From NCBI GenBank assembly GCA_027924585.1, contig BSBM01000190.1:1364001-1428000 (forward strand): a stretch of 64,000 nucleotides of DNA, given 5' to 3'. Positions within the stretch are counted from its first letter, which is position 1. Each line of letters starts with the position of its first letter. Origin of the DNA: Larix kaempferi (taxonomy: Eukaryota; Streptophyta; Pinopsida; Pinales; Pinaceae). Under the pieces are notes generated by a model, which made no database searches, was not told the origin of the DNA, and saw only the letters and a list, made by a program, of their open reading frames with translations. Position numbers and translations under genes: made by a program. Positions 12,570 to 24,386 of this stretch are shown piece after piece.

Positions 12570-15500
12570 TGTAACGCCTTCCTCCGCACTTATGATTGGT
12601 TCGACTATTGAGACCTATGTTTGTTTAAACTATTGAGACTTGTGACTGACTTGACTATTGAGGGCACTAGATTGAAGTGACCTGGTTTTATAAAACTTAG
12701 ATCATGGAAATTGCTTTGGAATTATCATATGAAATGGAAATGATTAGATGAATGACGAAAATGCTTTATAATGAAAATGATGAAAATGGTCGACTGACTG
12801 AGAAATGATTAGATGAATGATGAAAATGATTTATGATGAAAATGATTTATAATGAAAATGATGAAAATGCTCGATTGACTGAGAAATGATTAGATGAATG
12901 ATGAAAATGCTTTATAATGAAAATGCTCGATTGACTGAGAAATGATTAGATGAATGTTGAAAATGCTCGATTGACTGAGAAATGATTAGATGAATGTTGA
13001 AAATGCTTTATAATGAAAATAATGAAAATGTTCAACTGACTGAGACATGATGATAAATGATGAATAATTTGTATGCTCAATTAACTAAGATATTAGAATG
13101 AATGATGGAAATATTTTATAGTGCAGCGCTACTAATGTGCACTTGAGTGTGTGCAGTGGCAGGTAAGACGATTTACCGACTGACCCACAATGGAATTATA
13201 GGGGTCGTAAGAACGGAAATAGCACATAGGGGTACGACGACAGACTGTCGACCCTGAGATAGCAATCCATGCACGGGTAGGAAGTCGTTTCAGCTCACCC
13301 GAGGAAGCGTGTGTCGTACAAGTGAGGCCATAACGACTTGGTCGCGTACGATGAGTTGAGGGGCGCGCGATAAGGAGGACCTTATCTCTCAGCAGCCCTT
13401 AGTCTCCAAGAAAGTGTAGTTGGAAGGCCGCGGTAAAGATTCTCAATCGCTACGCGGTACTCCCCATAAGAAGAATGAAATGGAACTGTCGAAAGGACCT
13501 GCCGAAGAGATACCTAGACAAGAACGGGAAAAAGTTATCTAATGAAAATAAACAAATTGAAATTACACTAAAGGAATGAATTAATTTATCTTGAAGGAAA
13601 TTATATTTTTTAATAAAAGAAATATTTTACTTCTTTTATTTTAATTTTATTTATTTTGAAAAAGAAGAAAATTTAAATTAGAATGGAATTTTAATAAAAG
13701 AAATATTTTTGAAATATCTTAATTCTTTGATCTAAATTTTATTTATTTTGAAAGAGAAGAAGACTTTAAATAAAGTAGAATTTTATTTCTATATCTTATT
13801 CTTTAAAAAAAATTAAAATTAAAAAAAAAATAGAGAAAACTTAAAAAAATATATATTATGGAGTCTTATTAAAAAGAGGAGTGTAGAAAATATTGGTTCT
13901 ATTTACTAGGATTTTTATTTAAAAAGGATCTTTTGAATAAAACTAGTTGGCACTCAAAATAGGAAGACCCACTTTGCACTAATTTAGGAATTAAGTGCAC
14001 ACTCAAAATAGGAAGACCCACCTTGCATTAATTTAGGAATTAAGTGCACACTCAAATAGAAAGAGACACTTGTAATTTGCAAGCAAATATTAATAAAATA
14101 TTAAAATTAAATGAATGATGTGCATGTGGAGACACGTGGCACACATGTTTCTGTTATAAAAAGAGGGAGGACAAGGAGAAACAGACATCTCTTTCTCCCT
14201 AGCGCTGGATGGGCACCGGAATCGAGAAGTGATTTATGGTTCTTGTGAGTTGGGCGTAACTTGACTAGGGATTGGGAGATCCCAGCGGGAAGTTTTGGCT
14301 AGTGTGTTCTTACGACCCCATTAGCTCGGGGGTATGGGGTGAAGGAGAGTAACCCCGATACGGTAAGGTGGTCAACTGAGGGGCTGTCGGTATATTCATC
14401 ATGGTTGGAATCAAACGGTCGATATAGCCGCAGCTACAACTATCTACTCGATTTGGAACTCAGCCACTGAATCAAGTTATTGTTTTTCAGTTAAATTTCT
14501 TACAGTACTTGAGATCGGTATCTTAGTTTTATTGTAAAAAAAAGAAGGGGTGAATCGATCTAGTCTCATATGAATATAATTCTGTTTCTTTTCCATATGT
14601 AAATCGATCTGGTTTCTGCAAGGGTATGAACCCTATCTTTTCTTTATATACGAATTGGTCTAGTTTTACTTATGAAACTCTACTTTATTTCTTTTGGTTT
14701 AAGAATAGGATTTCCTGTGATGTTAAGTGGAGGGAATCGAATTTGGAAATCATGGATGGATATCCTGCTGATATTTTAACCTGTCCTATTACAAAATTTT
14801 ATATACTTTTAAATGTTGTTCAGAAGGTTACATTGTTATATAATGACCCTGTATATACAACCCTGTATCGGGGAGATCCACAAATGGCTTACTCTAGATC
14901 GGTGACTGGTAGATGGATTATAAACCCTCTGCTACAATACCCTTCTCGGATTTCAATTTCTGAGGTTGATATTATTGTTTCAAATCTGAACATTTGTCAT
15001 TAAAGCCTGTGCAAGACGCGATCCGTGAATGCTCTCCCTTCACTTCCAAACCCAAGAGAACTGTGACCTGACCTTCATTTCCCTATGCATCTTGAATTCT
15101 AGTATGACTTGTCTATCCAATTGAAACCTCTGTACTTATGGGCGTCCTGGAGTTAGTATCCGATCCAAATCGAATCTCTGTGTATCAATGTCTCAACCTC
15201 ATGCTTCCAGAATTGTATTTCAGAGTAAAAAAAAAATGCCCCTTTAAATTACGTTGAACCCTTTTTCCCTGGCGTTTCTCCAGTTGAGTTTCAACTCACT
15301 TTTTGCCATTAAGAATGTCATTGACTCCATTCCTTGGGAATTTGCGTTTCCTGTTTCATATTAAGAAATGCATCCCGATCCCTGACAGTTCCCTGCGTTC
15401 GATTCTACTGTAAGTTGGTGTATTACCCTTGAGCACTCCCAGATTTACTAAAACGATGGCAGCTTAGGTGTATTTGATCTCTGTGTATTTTTTTAAGTTT

Positions 15501-16903
15501 CGAATTTGGAAGGCGTATGATGGCACTCTTCATGCCCTATTTCGTTTTCCTGAGTAGTGTCTCCAAAAGTAGAATTTATAATAATGTAACTGCCATATTC
15601 AACTTTTGTATTCTATCTCCTCGAATTTTGAAGGGTGTGGATGGCAATCTTCATGTTCTAAGTTCGACTTCTTGGTTAGGTGTCTTCAGAATTAATGATT
15701 ACCATATGAAATTGCCTTACTCAATCCTGCTGTATCGCTGGAGTTTCCAAAATTTCTCTGCATGATGTTTTAAAGACTCCGGGTTAAACTTATTTATTCT
15801 CTCCTCTAAAAGCACCCAGACCTTGCCCGTTTTTAGAGCTTTACGTTGACATGGAAATCTAGTTAGAGCCCAATTGTTAGCACTGTCATTGTAGGCTGGA
15901 ATTTACCTTACCCTACCATGCACTGATTGAGGAGTGGGTTACGGTGGGAAAGGCACTACACCATCCACCCGCTTCTCGCCGAGCCATGGAGTAACTATTT
16001 TCCTAAGATCCACGACTGTCTCTTGTTCAAACGTTCACAACAAATTATGTTTTGATGTATAAATGGAATAGTTGTTTATGATATTTCATATTTCAAATGA
16101 AATTGAAATACAGTACTTACTTTATGCCAATCTATAGTTATAGACAAAATGTCATTGTTGTGCCAATTATGTTTGATGTATAAATGGAATAGTTGTTTAT
16201 GATACTTCATATTTCAATTGAAATTGAAATATGGTACTTACTTTATGCCAATCTATAGTTATAGACAAAATGTCATTATTGTGCAAATTATGTTTAGATG
16301 TATAAATGGAATAGTTGTTTATGATAATTCATAATTCAAATGGAATTGAAATACAGTACTTACTTTATGTCGATCTAGGTGGAATTGATAGGTAATGCCA
16401 TTAATTTTTACTTGGATGAATTGTTGATATTATACTATTTATGTTGGATGAATTGCCATTATTGCGCAATTATATTCAAATGTCGAAGTGGAATAGCCTT
16501 GTTTATGTCACTTCATGTCTCAAAAGATAGAATTGAAAATTAGTCTCATATATATATCATTTCATATTTCGAAAGGTAACATTGAAAGGTAGTACTCTAT
16601 TTATGTCAATCTACAAATCACCGAAATGAAATGAATGTTCTTATTTAGTTATATTGCAAACATTGTATTACTTCACTAGAAAATTAGAAGATGACCATGG
16701 TTAAATTTGAGATATAGATAATTGTGTACCTCAATTAATTGAATGAAACCCTTATATTGTCTCTGGAATAAATGTTGAATGTTGATGTATTCAATGAATT
16801 ATGTGTTTCAAATTTCCATAACAACTGGAGGGTATGAATCCGCTCTTAGTTAAGGGTCTAATAAAAATAAAAATAAAATTTACCTAGATCGATGGGCGCT
16901 ACA
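12570..16903 (+). repeat. 3' LTR of element I
   Basis: 4,334 bp, starting TGTAACGCCTTCC and ending GGGCGCTACA, followed by the AACTA duplication. It contains a block of about 1.9 kb (roughly 13565-15510) missing from the 5' copy. That block includes an AT-rich stretch, a pair of 'ggaagacccac(t/c)ttgca' repeats at about 13950-14040, and a 125-codon open frame at 14626-15003 that I do not believe is a gene. The 65-bp array recurs at about 12715-13080. Confidence 0.92.
12715..13080. repeat. 65-bp tandem array in 3' LTR of element I
   Basis: Same unit as in the 5' LTR (gattagatgaatg...gctcgattgactgag). The copy number and internal deletions differ, as expected from unequal exchange since insertion. 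Confidence 0.8.
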
Positions 16904-18359
16904 AACTAGATGTGGGTTTTACACCCATAACGAATTATCCATCTGATTTACCTGAGGAGATTCCATGGGAAAGTGGTGTTCAACAAATGACCCTTGAAAG
17001 TTGTAGATCTCACTATGACAAGTTGCAACATGATCTTTCTAGTTTGGATCTCCATCCAGAGAGAAAACAAAGTCTAGAGATTGTTTTATGATCATTACAA
17101 AAATTCATTGAGGTATATGAGGATATTGGACCAACGATAGATGGTTTTGTTGACTTGATGCGGAGGGGAAAGGCACAAGTAATGGGTCTGGACAAGTGGG
17201 CTTTTGTGAAGGAGAGAGTGACCAAAGAACAAGCCAGCTCAATGTTTACTTCAAAGAGGCCCTAAAGTGAAATTTTTTGAAAGTGCAATATTTCAAGCAC
17301 CCTAAACTTGCACACATATTATATGATCAGTTCCTTGCAGCCTATTGTCGGTTTCCATGGAACAATGAGGATTCTAATTATTTTGCCAGATTTTTTTATG
17401 CAGAGTTTTTTTAAAATATGAAGCCATACTATACCGATATTCATTCTAGCTTTTATGGAGTTGGAAAGGGGCGAATATACAATAAAAAATGTGCTCTTAG
17501 AGATTCCACAACTCTTCGACCTCCACCTCAAATATCTCAGCCAGCCAGGCTTGTGACTTTAAAATCGGAGATGGAGCCCACATCACAACTTGGGACAACT
17601 GTAAGGCATTCTGTTGCTGAAGGCTTAACGTTGGCATTTGTAGGAGTTGATGTGGGATTGGTTCGAGAAAGGGCTCGAGCCACTATTCATCAAAAGTTTG
17701 TTTACAAAACGAATGATGAGGTAGATGGAATGCGCATTGAAGATATTAGGGCTTATGCTAAGGTTTGTCATGATATAGCTTCGGGTGTCCTATCCCATGA
17801 CACATTGAGTATAGGAGAGGTTTGTTGTTTATGTACCTACAATCTATTTAATTGTTTTATTCATTTTAAATTGAACTTTTTGAACTACATTATATGTATG
17901 GCATTATGTATTTGTTGATGTATAGTAATAAATATATTACGTAAATGTTTATTGGTTACAGTTTTCTAGAATGTTGAATGAACATGATTTTCGACTCTCC
18001 ACTAGCGAAAATGTAGAAGAGCATCTTAGAGAGGTATATTTATTATTTACATCTTTATACTTATGTTTGAAAGATATTGTATGCTTTTTTTTTAATTTAT
18101 CTATGTATCTTATTGTTAATGTCACTTATCGATGCAGGTTCATTTAGATTCCAACTTTTTTGATGATTTTCCATCTCTTGTGAACTCATGATTTTAATTT
18201 TTTTTGTTTTGGTTTTAAGTGAATTGCTTAATTTTAGTTTATTTTGCTTGCACAATGTTTTATTCATTAACAAAATTTAAATTTTAGGGAATAAGAGAAC
18301 ATATGGAAATTGGTGGTGAGGATATAGGTTCTTTGATGGACGTGGATATTGGCACTGAG

Positions 18360-19209
18360 GTAATTTTGTTAATAATTGAACTATTCTTTTCAATTTTTTT
18401 TATAAGTTTAATATTTTAATTTTTTGAATTTATTTTAAAACTGTTTAAATAATTTATGAGATTCATAATTTGATTTTATACATGTTGCACATTGGGTCTC
18501 TTCGAGGCAAAGGGAAGACCCCAACGGAGGTTAGTGGTGGACTTTCATTTAGAGAATGATTTTTATTGCTCTTCTTTTGTTTTCCCATACTACGATATTG
18601 TATATATCTGCATGTCGATACATATATTGTAGTTATTTTGGACATCCAAGAATTTTATTTTTGGATTATATATGTACATTGAACTCGCATGTTCATGAAC
18701 TGTTTTTTGGATTATATACATGTACATTGAACTTACATATTATGTATTTGCTTTGAATGATCTAACTTTTTTGGGGGCTAATTACATAGCATGTTTTGTG
18801 TGGTAAATGCTTCGAATATGATTTTGCATGATGTTCATGAATGTATGTATTATTAAAGTTTGTATGTACAAGTTACAATTTTATTTCATAATGATAGTCA
18901 ATTTTATATCTAGTTTAATGTTCAATTTTGAAATGGTTTTAAAAGATATTAGTACACATGTTTTAATGTTTAAATTACTTTATTTTATGAATAATATAAA
19001 TTCCACGTATGATTGTTGTTGGAGCCTGTTTAAATCAGTGTGATGTAGACTAGCACTATTTAGTTGATGTACCTTCTTTTCGTAATTTTCAGATTGCAAA
19101 TTTTATGTAAAGTAGACATTAACTATTTGTTTTAAATTAGTTCATAGAATATAGTGTTTTGCATTTTGCATTCCTGAATCTTTATTTATTGAGTTTCAGT
19201 ATATGCTAG
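18360..19209. other. AT-rich stretch, no gene seen
   Basis: Short open frames here are AT-rich and without recognisable motifs. Single GTTCATGAA motifs occur at about 18690 and 18832. Confidence 0.45.
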
Positions 19210-19636
19210 CCTTAAGTTTTGATAGGTGCAATCTAAAGTTACAAGTTTTAAAGACCTGCAAGATTTAATTCTTGAGTTCCTTAAGTTTTGATAGGTGTAA
19301 TCTAAAGTTACAAATTTTAAGACCTTTAGGATTTAATTCATGAGTGCCTAAAGTTACAAGTTTTAAGACCTGCAGGATTTAATTCTTGAGTGCCTTAAGT
19401 TTTGATAGGTGCAATCTAAAGTTACAAGTTTTAATACCTACATGATTTAATTCTTGAGTGCAAGTTTTAAGACCTGCAGGATTTAATTCTTGAGTGCCTT
19501 AAGTTTTGATAGGTGCAATCTAAAGTTACAAGTTTTAAGATCTACGGGATTTAATTCTTGAGTGCCTTAAGTTTTGATAGGTGCAATCTAAAGTTACAAA
19601 TTTTAAGACCTACAGGATTTAATTCTTGAGTGCAGT
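19210..19636. repeat. 68-bp minisatellite, about seven units
   Basis: The unit is about 68 bp, beginning CTTAAGTTTTGATAGGTGC and ending TTAATTCTTGAGTGC. Five units are nearly full length and two are truncated at their left ends. Units differ at only a few positions. It lies downstream of the last gene A exons. The unit contains no spacer/repeat alternation, so it is not CRISPR-like. Confidence 0.9.
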
Positions 19637-19915
19637 TTGTAGTATTGACATTTTTTTAGTGCATATATTTGAATTTATGGGTGCATATGTAATTTTTTTT
19701 GAAAATTTTTGAGTGTAGATGCAAAAAAAAATGAGTAAAGGTTTCAACCCTCTTGGTTGTCTTTTAATATATAATCTTGGTTTCAACAATAAACTTGAAT
19801 TTCATATAAATAATAACTTGAATCTTATATAAAAGATTCATACTTTCAATTTTTAACTAATGATTCATATGTTCAATGTTCAGGTACAACACTTTTGTAG
19901 TTGGTGAACTATAGA

Positions 19916-20165
19916 TGTTGCTAAAATCATGGCAAATGAGGATTTAACAATTTTTTGTTTTTAATCATAAGCAAGGATTTCAGGATTGTGAATCTTATGC
20001 TAAATTATAGCGATGATTTTAGACAACAATTTGATGAATTTTCATCAGTTTGCTGTAAATAACCATTGCTCTAATTTAGCATAAGCTTCACAATCTTATA
20101 GTCCTTGTTTGTGATTAAAAATTAAATGATAGTTATCTCCATTTTCCATGATTTCAGCTATGCGA
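19916..20165. mobile_element. Foldback (MITE-like) element with ~110-bp arms
   Basis: The left arm (about 19918-20030) and the reverse complement of the right arm (about 20045-20160) match over most of their length. Shared landmarks are AAATCATGG, AATTTAGCATAAG/CTTATGCTAAATT, CACAATC/GATTGTGA and CAAGGA/TCCTTG. The centre is tgatgaattttcatca. Arms this long around a tiny loop fit a foldback MITE. I could not fix a target duplication. No coding content. Confidence 0.75.
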
Positions 20166-20375
20166 ACTTAACTAGTTAGGTTCAATTTCATCATCTTAGA
20201 TACTGTGAAGAATTCAAAATAAGATCTTCATATAATCTAGATCAAATGGAACTAAATTCTATTTACACAAGTGATATTGCAGTCAAGTCTGTAACAGTAG
20301 GATTACCAACAGGTGGAATGAGTCTGATATAGGCCTTATTGCTTTTAGCATCGCACAAGCGTCAGCAGCGATTTC

Positions 20376-20484
20376 TTGTGACCAGTCACCATTCACCATC
20401 CTCTGCTTTGATACATTACGACGTGGCATTTTTCTGTTGTGACCAGTCACCGGCCTCTTCTTTGATACATTACGACATGGCATT
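20376..20484. repeat. ~60-bp direct duplication
   Basis: Two copies of 'gtgaccagtcacc' followed by 'ctttgatacattacgac' start at about 20379 and 20439. On the minus strand they produce a duplicated MPCRNVSK / MPRRNVSK in an open frame (20603-20283). I cannot tell whether that frame was ever a gene. Confidence 0.65.
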
Positions 20485-20870
20485 TCCATAGATCTCAATG
20501 GAACCACGAGCGAGGTGTGCTTATGCCAACGATCTGTCAGCTGCGAATCCACACATTCCAGTGGAAGAGTAGAGTTATTTAAATTGGGTATAATGGTGAC
20601 CAAGATGAAGCTAATTGTCTATTAGGGCAGGTTAATTGCTATTAACACCTTGATAGTAGCTTTGGGTATAAGCATACATACACCGAGAGAAAACTAGGAC
20701 TAGTAAATTGGGGATGAATATATGCATTTTTCCTTTACATATTTTACCGTAGACGTCACCTAAAGAAGAATTTAATTCAAAGAATTTAGAACATAGTTGT
20801 AAGACATGTTTGCAAATACTCCACAGATATTCTATATTACCTAGTTCAAGATTTTAAATGAGTATCAATA

Positions 20871-21265
20871 ACAGAGATGAACTCGGTGTCTTAAATTAAA
20901 TTATTTTCATTTATATCTCTAATTCAGAATTGTGAAATGTAGAGAGATCAAGATGGATGAATTCTATATCTTTTAATTAAGTTGATATCTCAATATTTCT
21001 CAAAACTACGAATTCAAAGAAGAATCGACGCAGAGATGAACTCTGTGTCCTTTAATTAAATATTTATCTCATCATATTTTTAATTCAGAATTGTGAGCTG
21101 TAGACAGAACAAACAGAGATGAACTCTGTGTATTTAATTAAATTATTATATCATTACATCTCTAGTTCAGAATTGCGAATTGTAGAGAGATCAAACATCG
21201 ATGAATTCTATATCTTTAGATTAAGTTGTTAATTCAATATAATTCCGAATTGCTAATTTATAGGA
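20871..21265. repeat. ~80-bp tandem array with two alternating unit types
   Basis: Units start at about 20873, 20953, 21033, 21117 and 21193. Type 1 has cagagatgaactctgtgt, type 2 has gatgaattctatatctt. The order is 1-2-1-1-2. All share (t)taattaa, a 'ctc(t)aattcagaattg' block and gtagagagatca. Confidence 0.8.
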
Positions 21266-22345
21266 GGAACTCTCTCTTTTTCTTCGGAATTCAATATAAT
21301 TTTCATTAATAAATTCTTGGAGACGTTAGCACAAAGGTTGGCTTGGTCCTATAGTAAAAATGGTCATTGGCAGACCTGCAAATGCTAATTTCAACAATAT
21401 TTAATTTCTGGAGCCGTTACATTGATGGAAAGCGTAAGGGGGCTGTTACTTGGCAGAGGACTAACACCTGGCTTGAAAAACGTCAGAGGAGGCCGTTTCA
21501 ACAGAGATGGCAGAGAAAAAAAACACAAAAAAGAAGAAAAAGAGAACATTTAAACTCCACTACGCTCTGGAGGACAAAGCATTTAGGGTTTAGCTACGGA
21601 AATACAGCATTACAAAACTGAACCAATCATCATCATACACAAACTTACCACTACATTATAATGGTTCTCTTCTAACTCTCCACCGTTACCTCTGTCATAA
21701 CATTCTTCCTGCCACGTTTCTGCCTCTTCTCTCCGTTGAAAATCGAAATATGAGCTACGACCCTCTCCCATAAAAGATAGGGTATGTGTTGCAGTCTATT
21801 TTCCCATTGTGTAATGTTCCTTTGTCAGCGTCCGGTGGTACGTTATCATCCCACTATCGATGCGTTCTTTTCATCATTTTTATTAGCTTGTTGGAACCCG
21901 TGTAGGGATGTGGCTCTGCGTTTTTTTGTTGGCTTTGTGGTGCACTTAAGGGAGTAGCTTCTATTTTGCAATTTTTGCCAAGCATATTATCGCTTAGAAT
22001 ATTTTATAGAGCATGATACCCTCCTTTTCCAGATTATTAAATCACTCCTGGTTTTTGAATTATGCTACTATGGTGTAAAAGCGATAAACTGTTTGTAATA
22101 CTTGGAGCCAGTGGAGAAGATATACTTTTGTGTGTTGATAATTAACGCTGTCCTCTGCCATCTTGGGTTGTCTCTTAGTTATAATGCCAATTAGTTTTTT
22201 TTAATAATATAGTGCACCACATCCAAGAAGAAAATTTAGTGAATCCCATGAAAAGTCCTTAACAAAAAATAATTGTAAAATGCAATCAAGCGAGCTCACA
22301 AAATAGTGTTGGGCACATTTTGAAAGCCTAATGTGTAGTTGTCTT
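21266..22345. other. Possible promoter/5'UTR-like stretch, no gene established
   Basis: Around 21660-21790 the base composition rises and a short frame ATGAGCTACGACCC (about 21750) is followed by a possible splice donor AGGGTATGTG. The frame closes after seven codons (MSYDPLP). I see no following exon, so this may be a leftover first exon or chance. Confidence 0.25.
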
Positions 22346-22690
22346 GTATGTTCAATCTTTAAGTTTAGCATTTGATCATGTATGTGATTTATCTATTGGA
22401 ATGGCCTACTGTATGTTCAATCTTTAAATTTAGTATTTAATTATGTATGTGATTTATCTATTTGAATGACCTGGAGTTGTATCAGCTCTGAATACAAACA
22501 ATTATCAACTGGAAATATATCCTAAATAAAATTTTCCTTAAAATGGATCTAGGATGGGCATATAGAATGAATACGTTTGTTTGTTTTTTTTCAGCTCTGA
22601 GTACAAACAACTATCAACTGGAAATATATCTTAATTAAAATTTTCCTTAAAATGGATCTAGGATGGGCATATAGAATGAATACGTTTGTT
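22346..22690. repeat. Two adjacent tandem duplications (64 bp and ~112 bp)
   Basis: 'gtatgttcaatctttaa' begins two copies of a ~64-bp unit at about 22347 and 22411. Next, 'cagctctgaatacaaacaa' begins two copies of a ~112-bp unit at about 22483 and 22594, both ending 'gaatgaatacgtttgtt'. Copies are almost identical, so both duplications are fairly recent. Confidence 0.88.
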
Positions 22691-24195
22691 GTTTTTTTTT
22701 TTCAACCTTAGTGGTGGCACAGCCTTAAAGGCATGGATGAGTTTTGCTATTTATCAGTACGGGCATAGCCTGTTGTTTGGAAATTTAATATTCCCCTTTT
22801 CATAAGTATGAATTGAGTCATAGGAATATAACGAGGACGCAGTTTTTGGCTTGAAACCACTAGTGTGTATGATGAAGAGCCAAGAAGGGCGTAGCCATTC
22901 GTTTAAATTAATTGTTGTTTCTCCTCAAAATAAAGGAGCATCTAATGATGCTCGAGTTAAATTTAGGGAGAGAATGAGCATAATCTCGAACTCTGTTATG
23001 ACGATTACATTCACAGAGGAAAAAATGTAGTCTTATTGAAATATAATATAAAGAAGATTTGATTACCCTCAACATTATTATTATATTATAGGCATTGAAA
23101 GGAAGAGTTCATAATTCTTCAACGAAATATGAATATTAATCCTTTACTTATAATGGAAATTAATATAGTGTGAAGGCTTTAGACATGTTTGGGTTGTGTT
23201 AGCATTTATATAAATAAATATATAGACTTTTGTTAAATATATATATGATATCCATTATATGGGATTATGTTGTAAAATGATAATACTACTTTAAAAGAAA
23301 CTCATATGCTTGTGAAGGAACCATTATTTATCAAAAGCTTGGGACTCGAATTACTATATGATCTTTTGATATCTTCCTATCTATGATAAACTAATTAAGT
23401 ATCGAGAAACTATGTATAAAAGAATCTTGGTTAAAGTCATAGTAGAAGGTTACCATTAAGTGTCCTCCATATTATGGATAAAAGAGTTTCCATAAACTCT
23501 AATAAGTGAATAATGGAAGACTTTGAGAAATGATTTAATGAACTCATAATATTGGATTTAGAGTATTTACCTTGACATTTAGTTATGATTGAGTTATAAA
23601 ATATGACATGTCCTTCTATATGTAAACAGTCTCAATGCCAATAGTTATTGGTGAAAAGGTCTATGTGACATTTTGGAAAATAATTCTAGTTGAGAAAGTA
23701 GAGTAAGATGAGTGCCTAATTCGTATTGTGGCATACAAACATTTTTTTTGGTCTTCATGATGAGATAGGAGTTGAGGTTATACTTCAAGGATGTTAGCAA
23801 ACATTAATATAATGTTCTTGCATTACCTTAATTAAATATACAACTAAATAAGTATCTATTTATTTGAATAAAAGTAAGATGATCTCGAGGAATGTAGAGG
23901 CGATTATGTTAATACAAGAGAGAAAATCTAATATCATTAGAATTTGTTTATAAGAGGTCCAATTTTGAATAAGATAACTTAATTAGCTATTAAATCACAA
24001 ATTACATAAGGACAATAAAATGTGTATTGACAAGAAGTTACAAGAAATCTTATTGATTACTAGTATTGGTCCTAACTTAAGGGTTGTTGAATGATTAAAA
24101 AGAAAAATTTACACCCCATATCCCAAGAGTTTTGTTGTGGGTATTGGGTTGTTACAATACTTAGTTATTGGGTAATGGGTATTGGGTATTGGAGG
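22691..24195. other. AT-rich stretch, no gene seen
   Basis: No coding signal that I trust. It may be decayed retrotransposon sequence upstream of the RNase H remnant, but I could not recognise any domain. A short TATTGGGTA-rich run lies at 24135-24190. Confidence 0.4.
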
Positions 24196-24386
24196 CATTA
24201 CTTAGTAGGACACCAGTTCAAGCTAACAAAAAAAACAGATCATTGAAACCTTGAATACATATTCACCCAAAAGGATCTTAATACATGCCTAAGATGTTGG
24301 AGTGAACTGTTTAGTGAGTATGAATTTAGAATCTCCTTTACAAAGGGGGAGGAGAACGAGGTAGTGGATGCATTGAGTAGAAGACC
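24196..24386 (+). pseudogene. Gypsy RNase H remnant
   Basis: The frame HYLVGHQFKLTKKTDH, stop, NLEYIFTQKDLN...WSELFSEYEF...VVDALSRRP matches the C-terminal part of Ty3/Gypsy RNase H. It aligns well with the same regions of elements I and II (for instance LEYIFTQSDLN and VADAL in element I). One TGA interrupts it. Catalytic residues upstream are lost. It is the only coding part of this older element I could recognise. Confidence 0.85.

Larger units (their letters stand above)
5071..16903 (+). mobile_element. Element I: complete, decayed Ty3/Gypsy chromovirus inside gene A
   Basis: The element has LTRs starting TGTAA(T/C)GCC and ending GGGCGCTACA. It has a primer-binding site two bases after the 5' LTR, gag-pol in the order gag, protease, RT, RNase H, integrase, a purine tract before the 3' LTR, and a perfect 5-bp target duplication AACTA (5066-5070 and 16904-16908). 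Integrase after RNase H makes it Ty3/Gypsy. The C-terminal CILDRR...W.D...ATWE motif is chromodomain-like, pointing to the Tekay/Del type, which typically has long LTRs. The two LTRs differ by large indels, so the insertion is old. It sits in an exon of gene A in the same direction. Confidence 0.93.
4592..18359 (+). pseudogene. Gene A: multi-exon pseudogene of unknown function, split by element I
   Basis: Probable exons are 4592-4640 (tgcag before, ggag|gtaatt after), part of 4692-4820, about 4912-5070 continuing at 16909-17819, then 17962-18033 and 18288-18359. An alternative last exon, 18138-18191, ends in TGA. The three downstream splice junctions have AG/GT borders, and 17962-18033 and 18288-18359 are each 72 bp and phase 0. 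The frame is open across the insertion point (VELDVGFTPITNYP). Readable parts include DLPEEIPWESGVQQM, MGLDKWAFVKERV and CRFPWNNEDSNYFARFF. I do not recognise the protein. It is dead: an in-frame TGA before the insertion (~5030), TGA at 17089-17091, TAA near 17265 and at least one frameshift before 17418. The nearby TNP2 fragment raises the possibility that it belongs to a CACTA element, but I cannot show this. Confidence 0.55.

Noticed and set aside
14626-15003. 125-codon open frame in the 3' LTR of element I
   Set aside because: No recognisable motif, position inside an LTR, and absent from the other LTR.
19210-19636. Could the 68-bp array be a CRISPR?
   Set aside because: Whole units are repeated with no unique spacers, and the window is plant nuclear DNA.
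21367-21621. 84-codon plus-strand frame
   Set aside because: Composition-driven (lysine/arginine-rich), no motif and no splice support.
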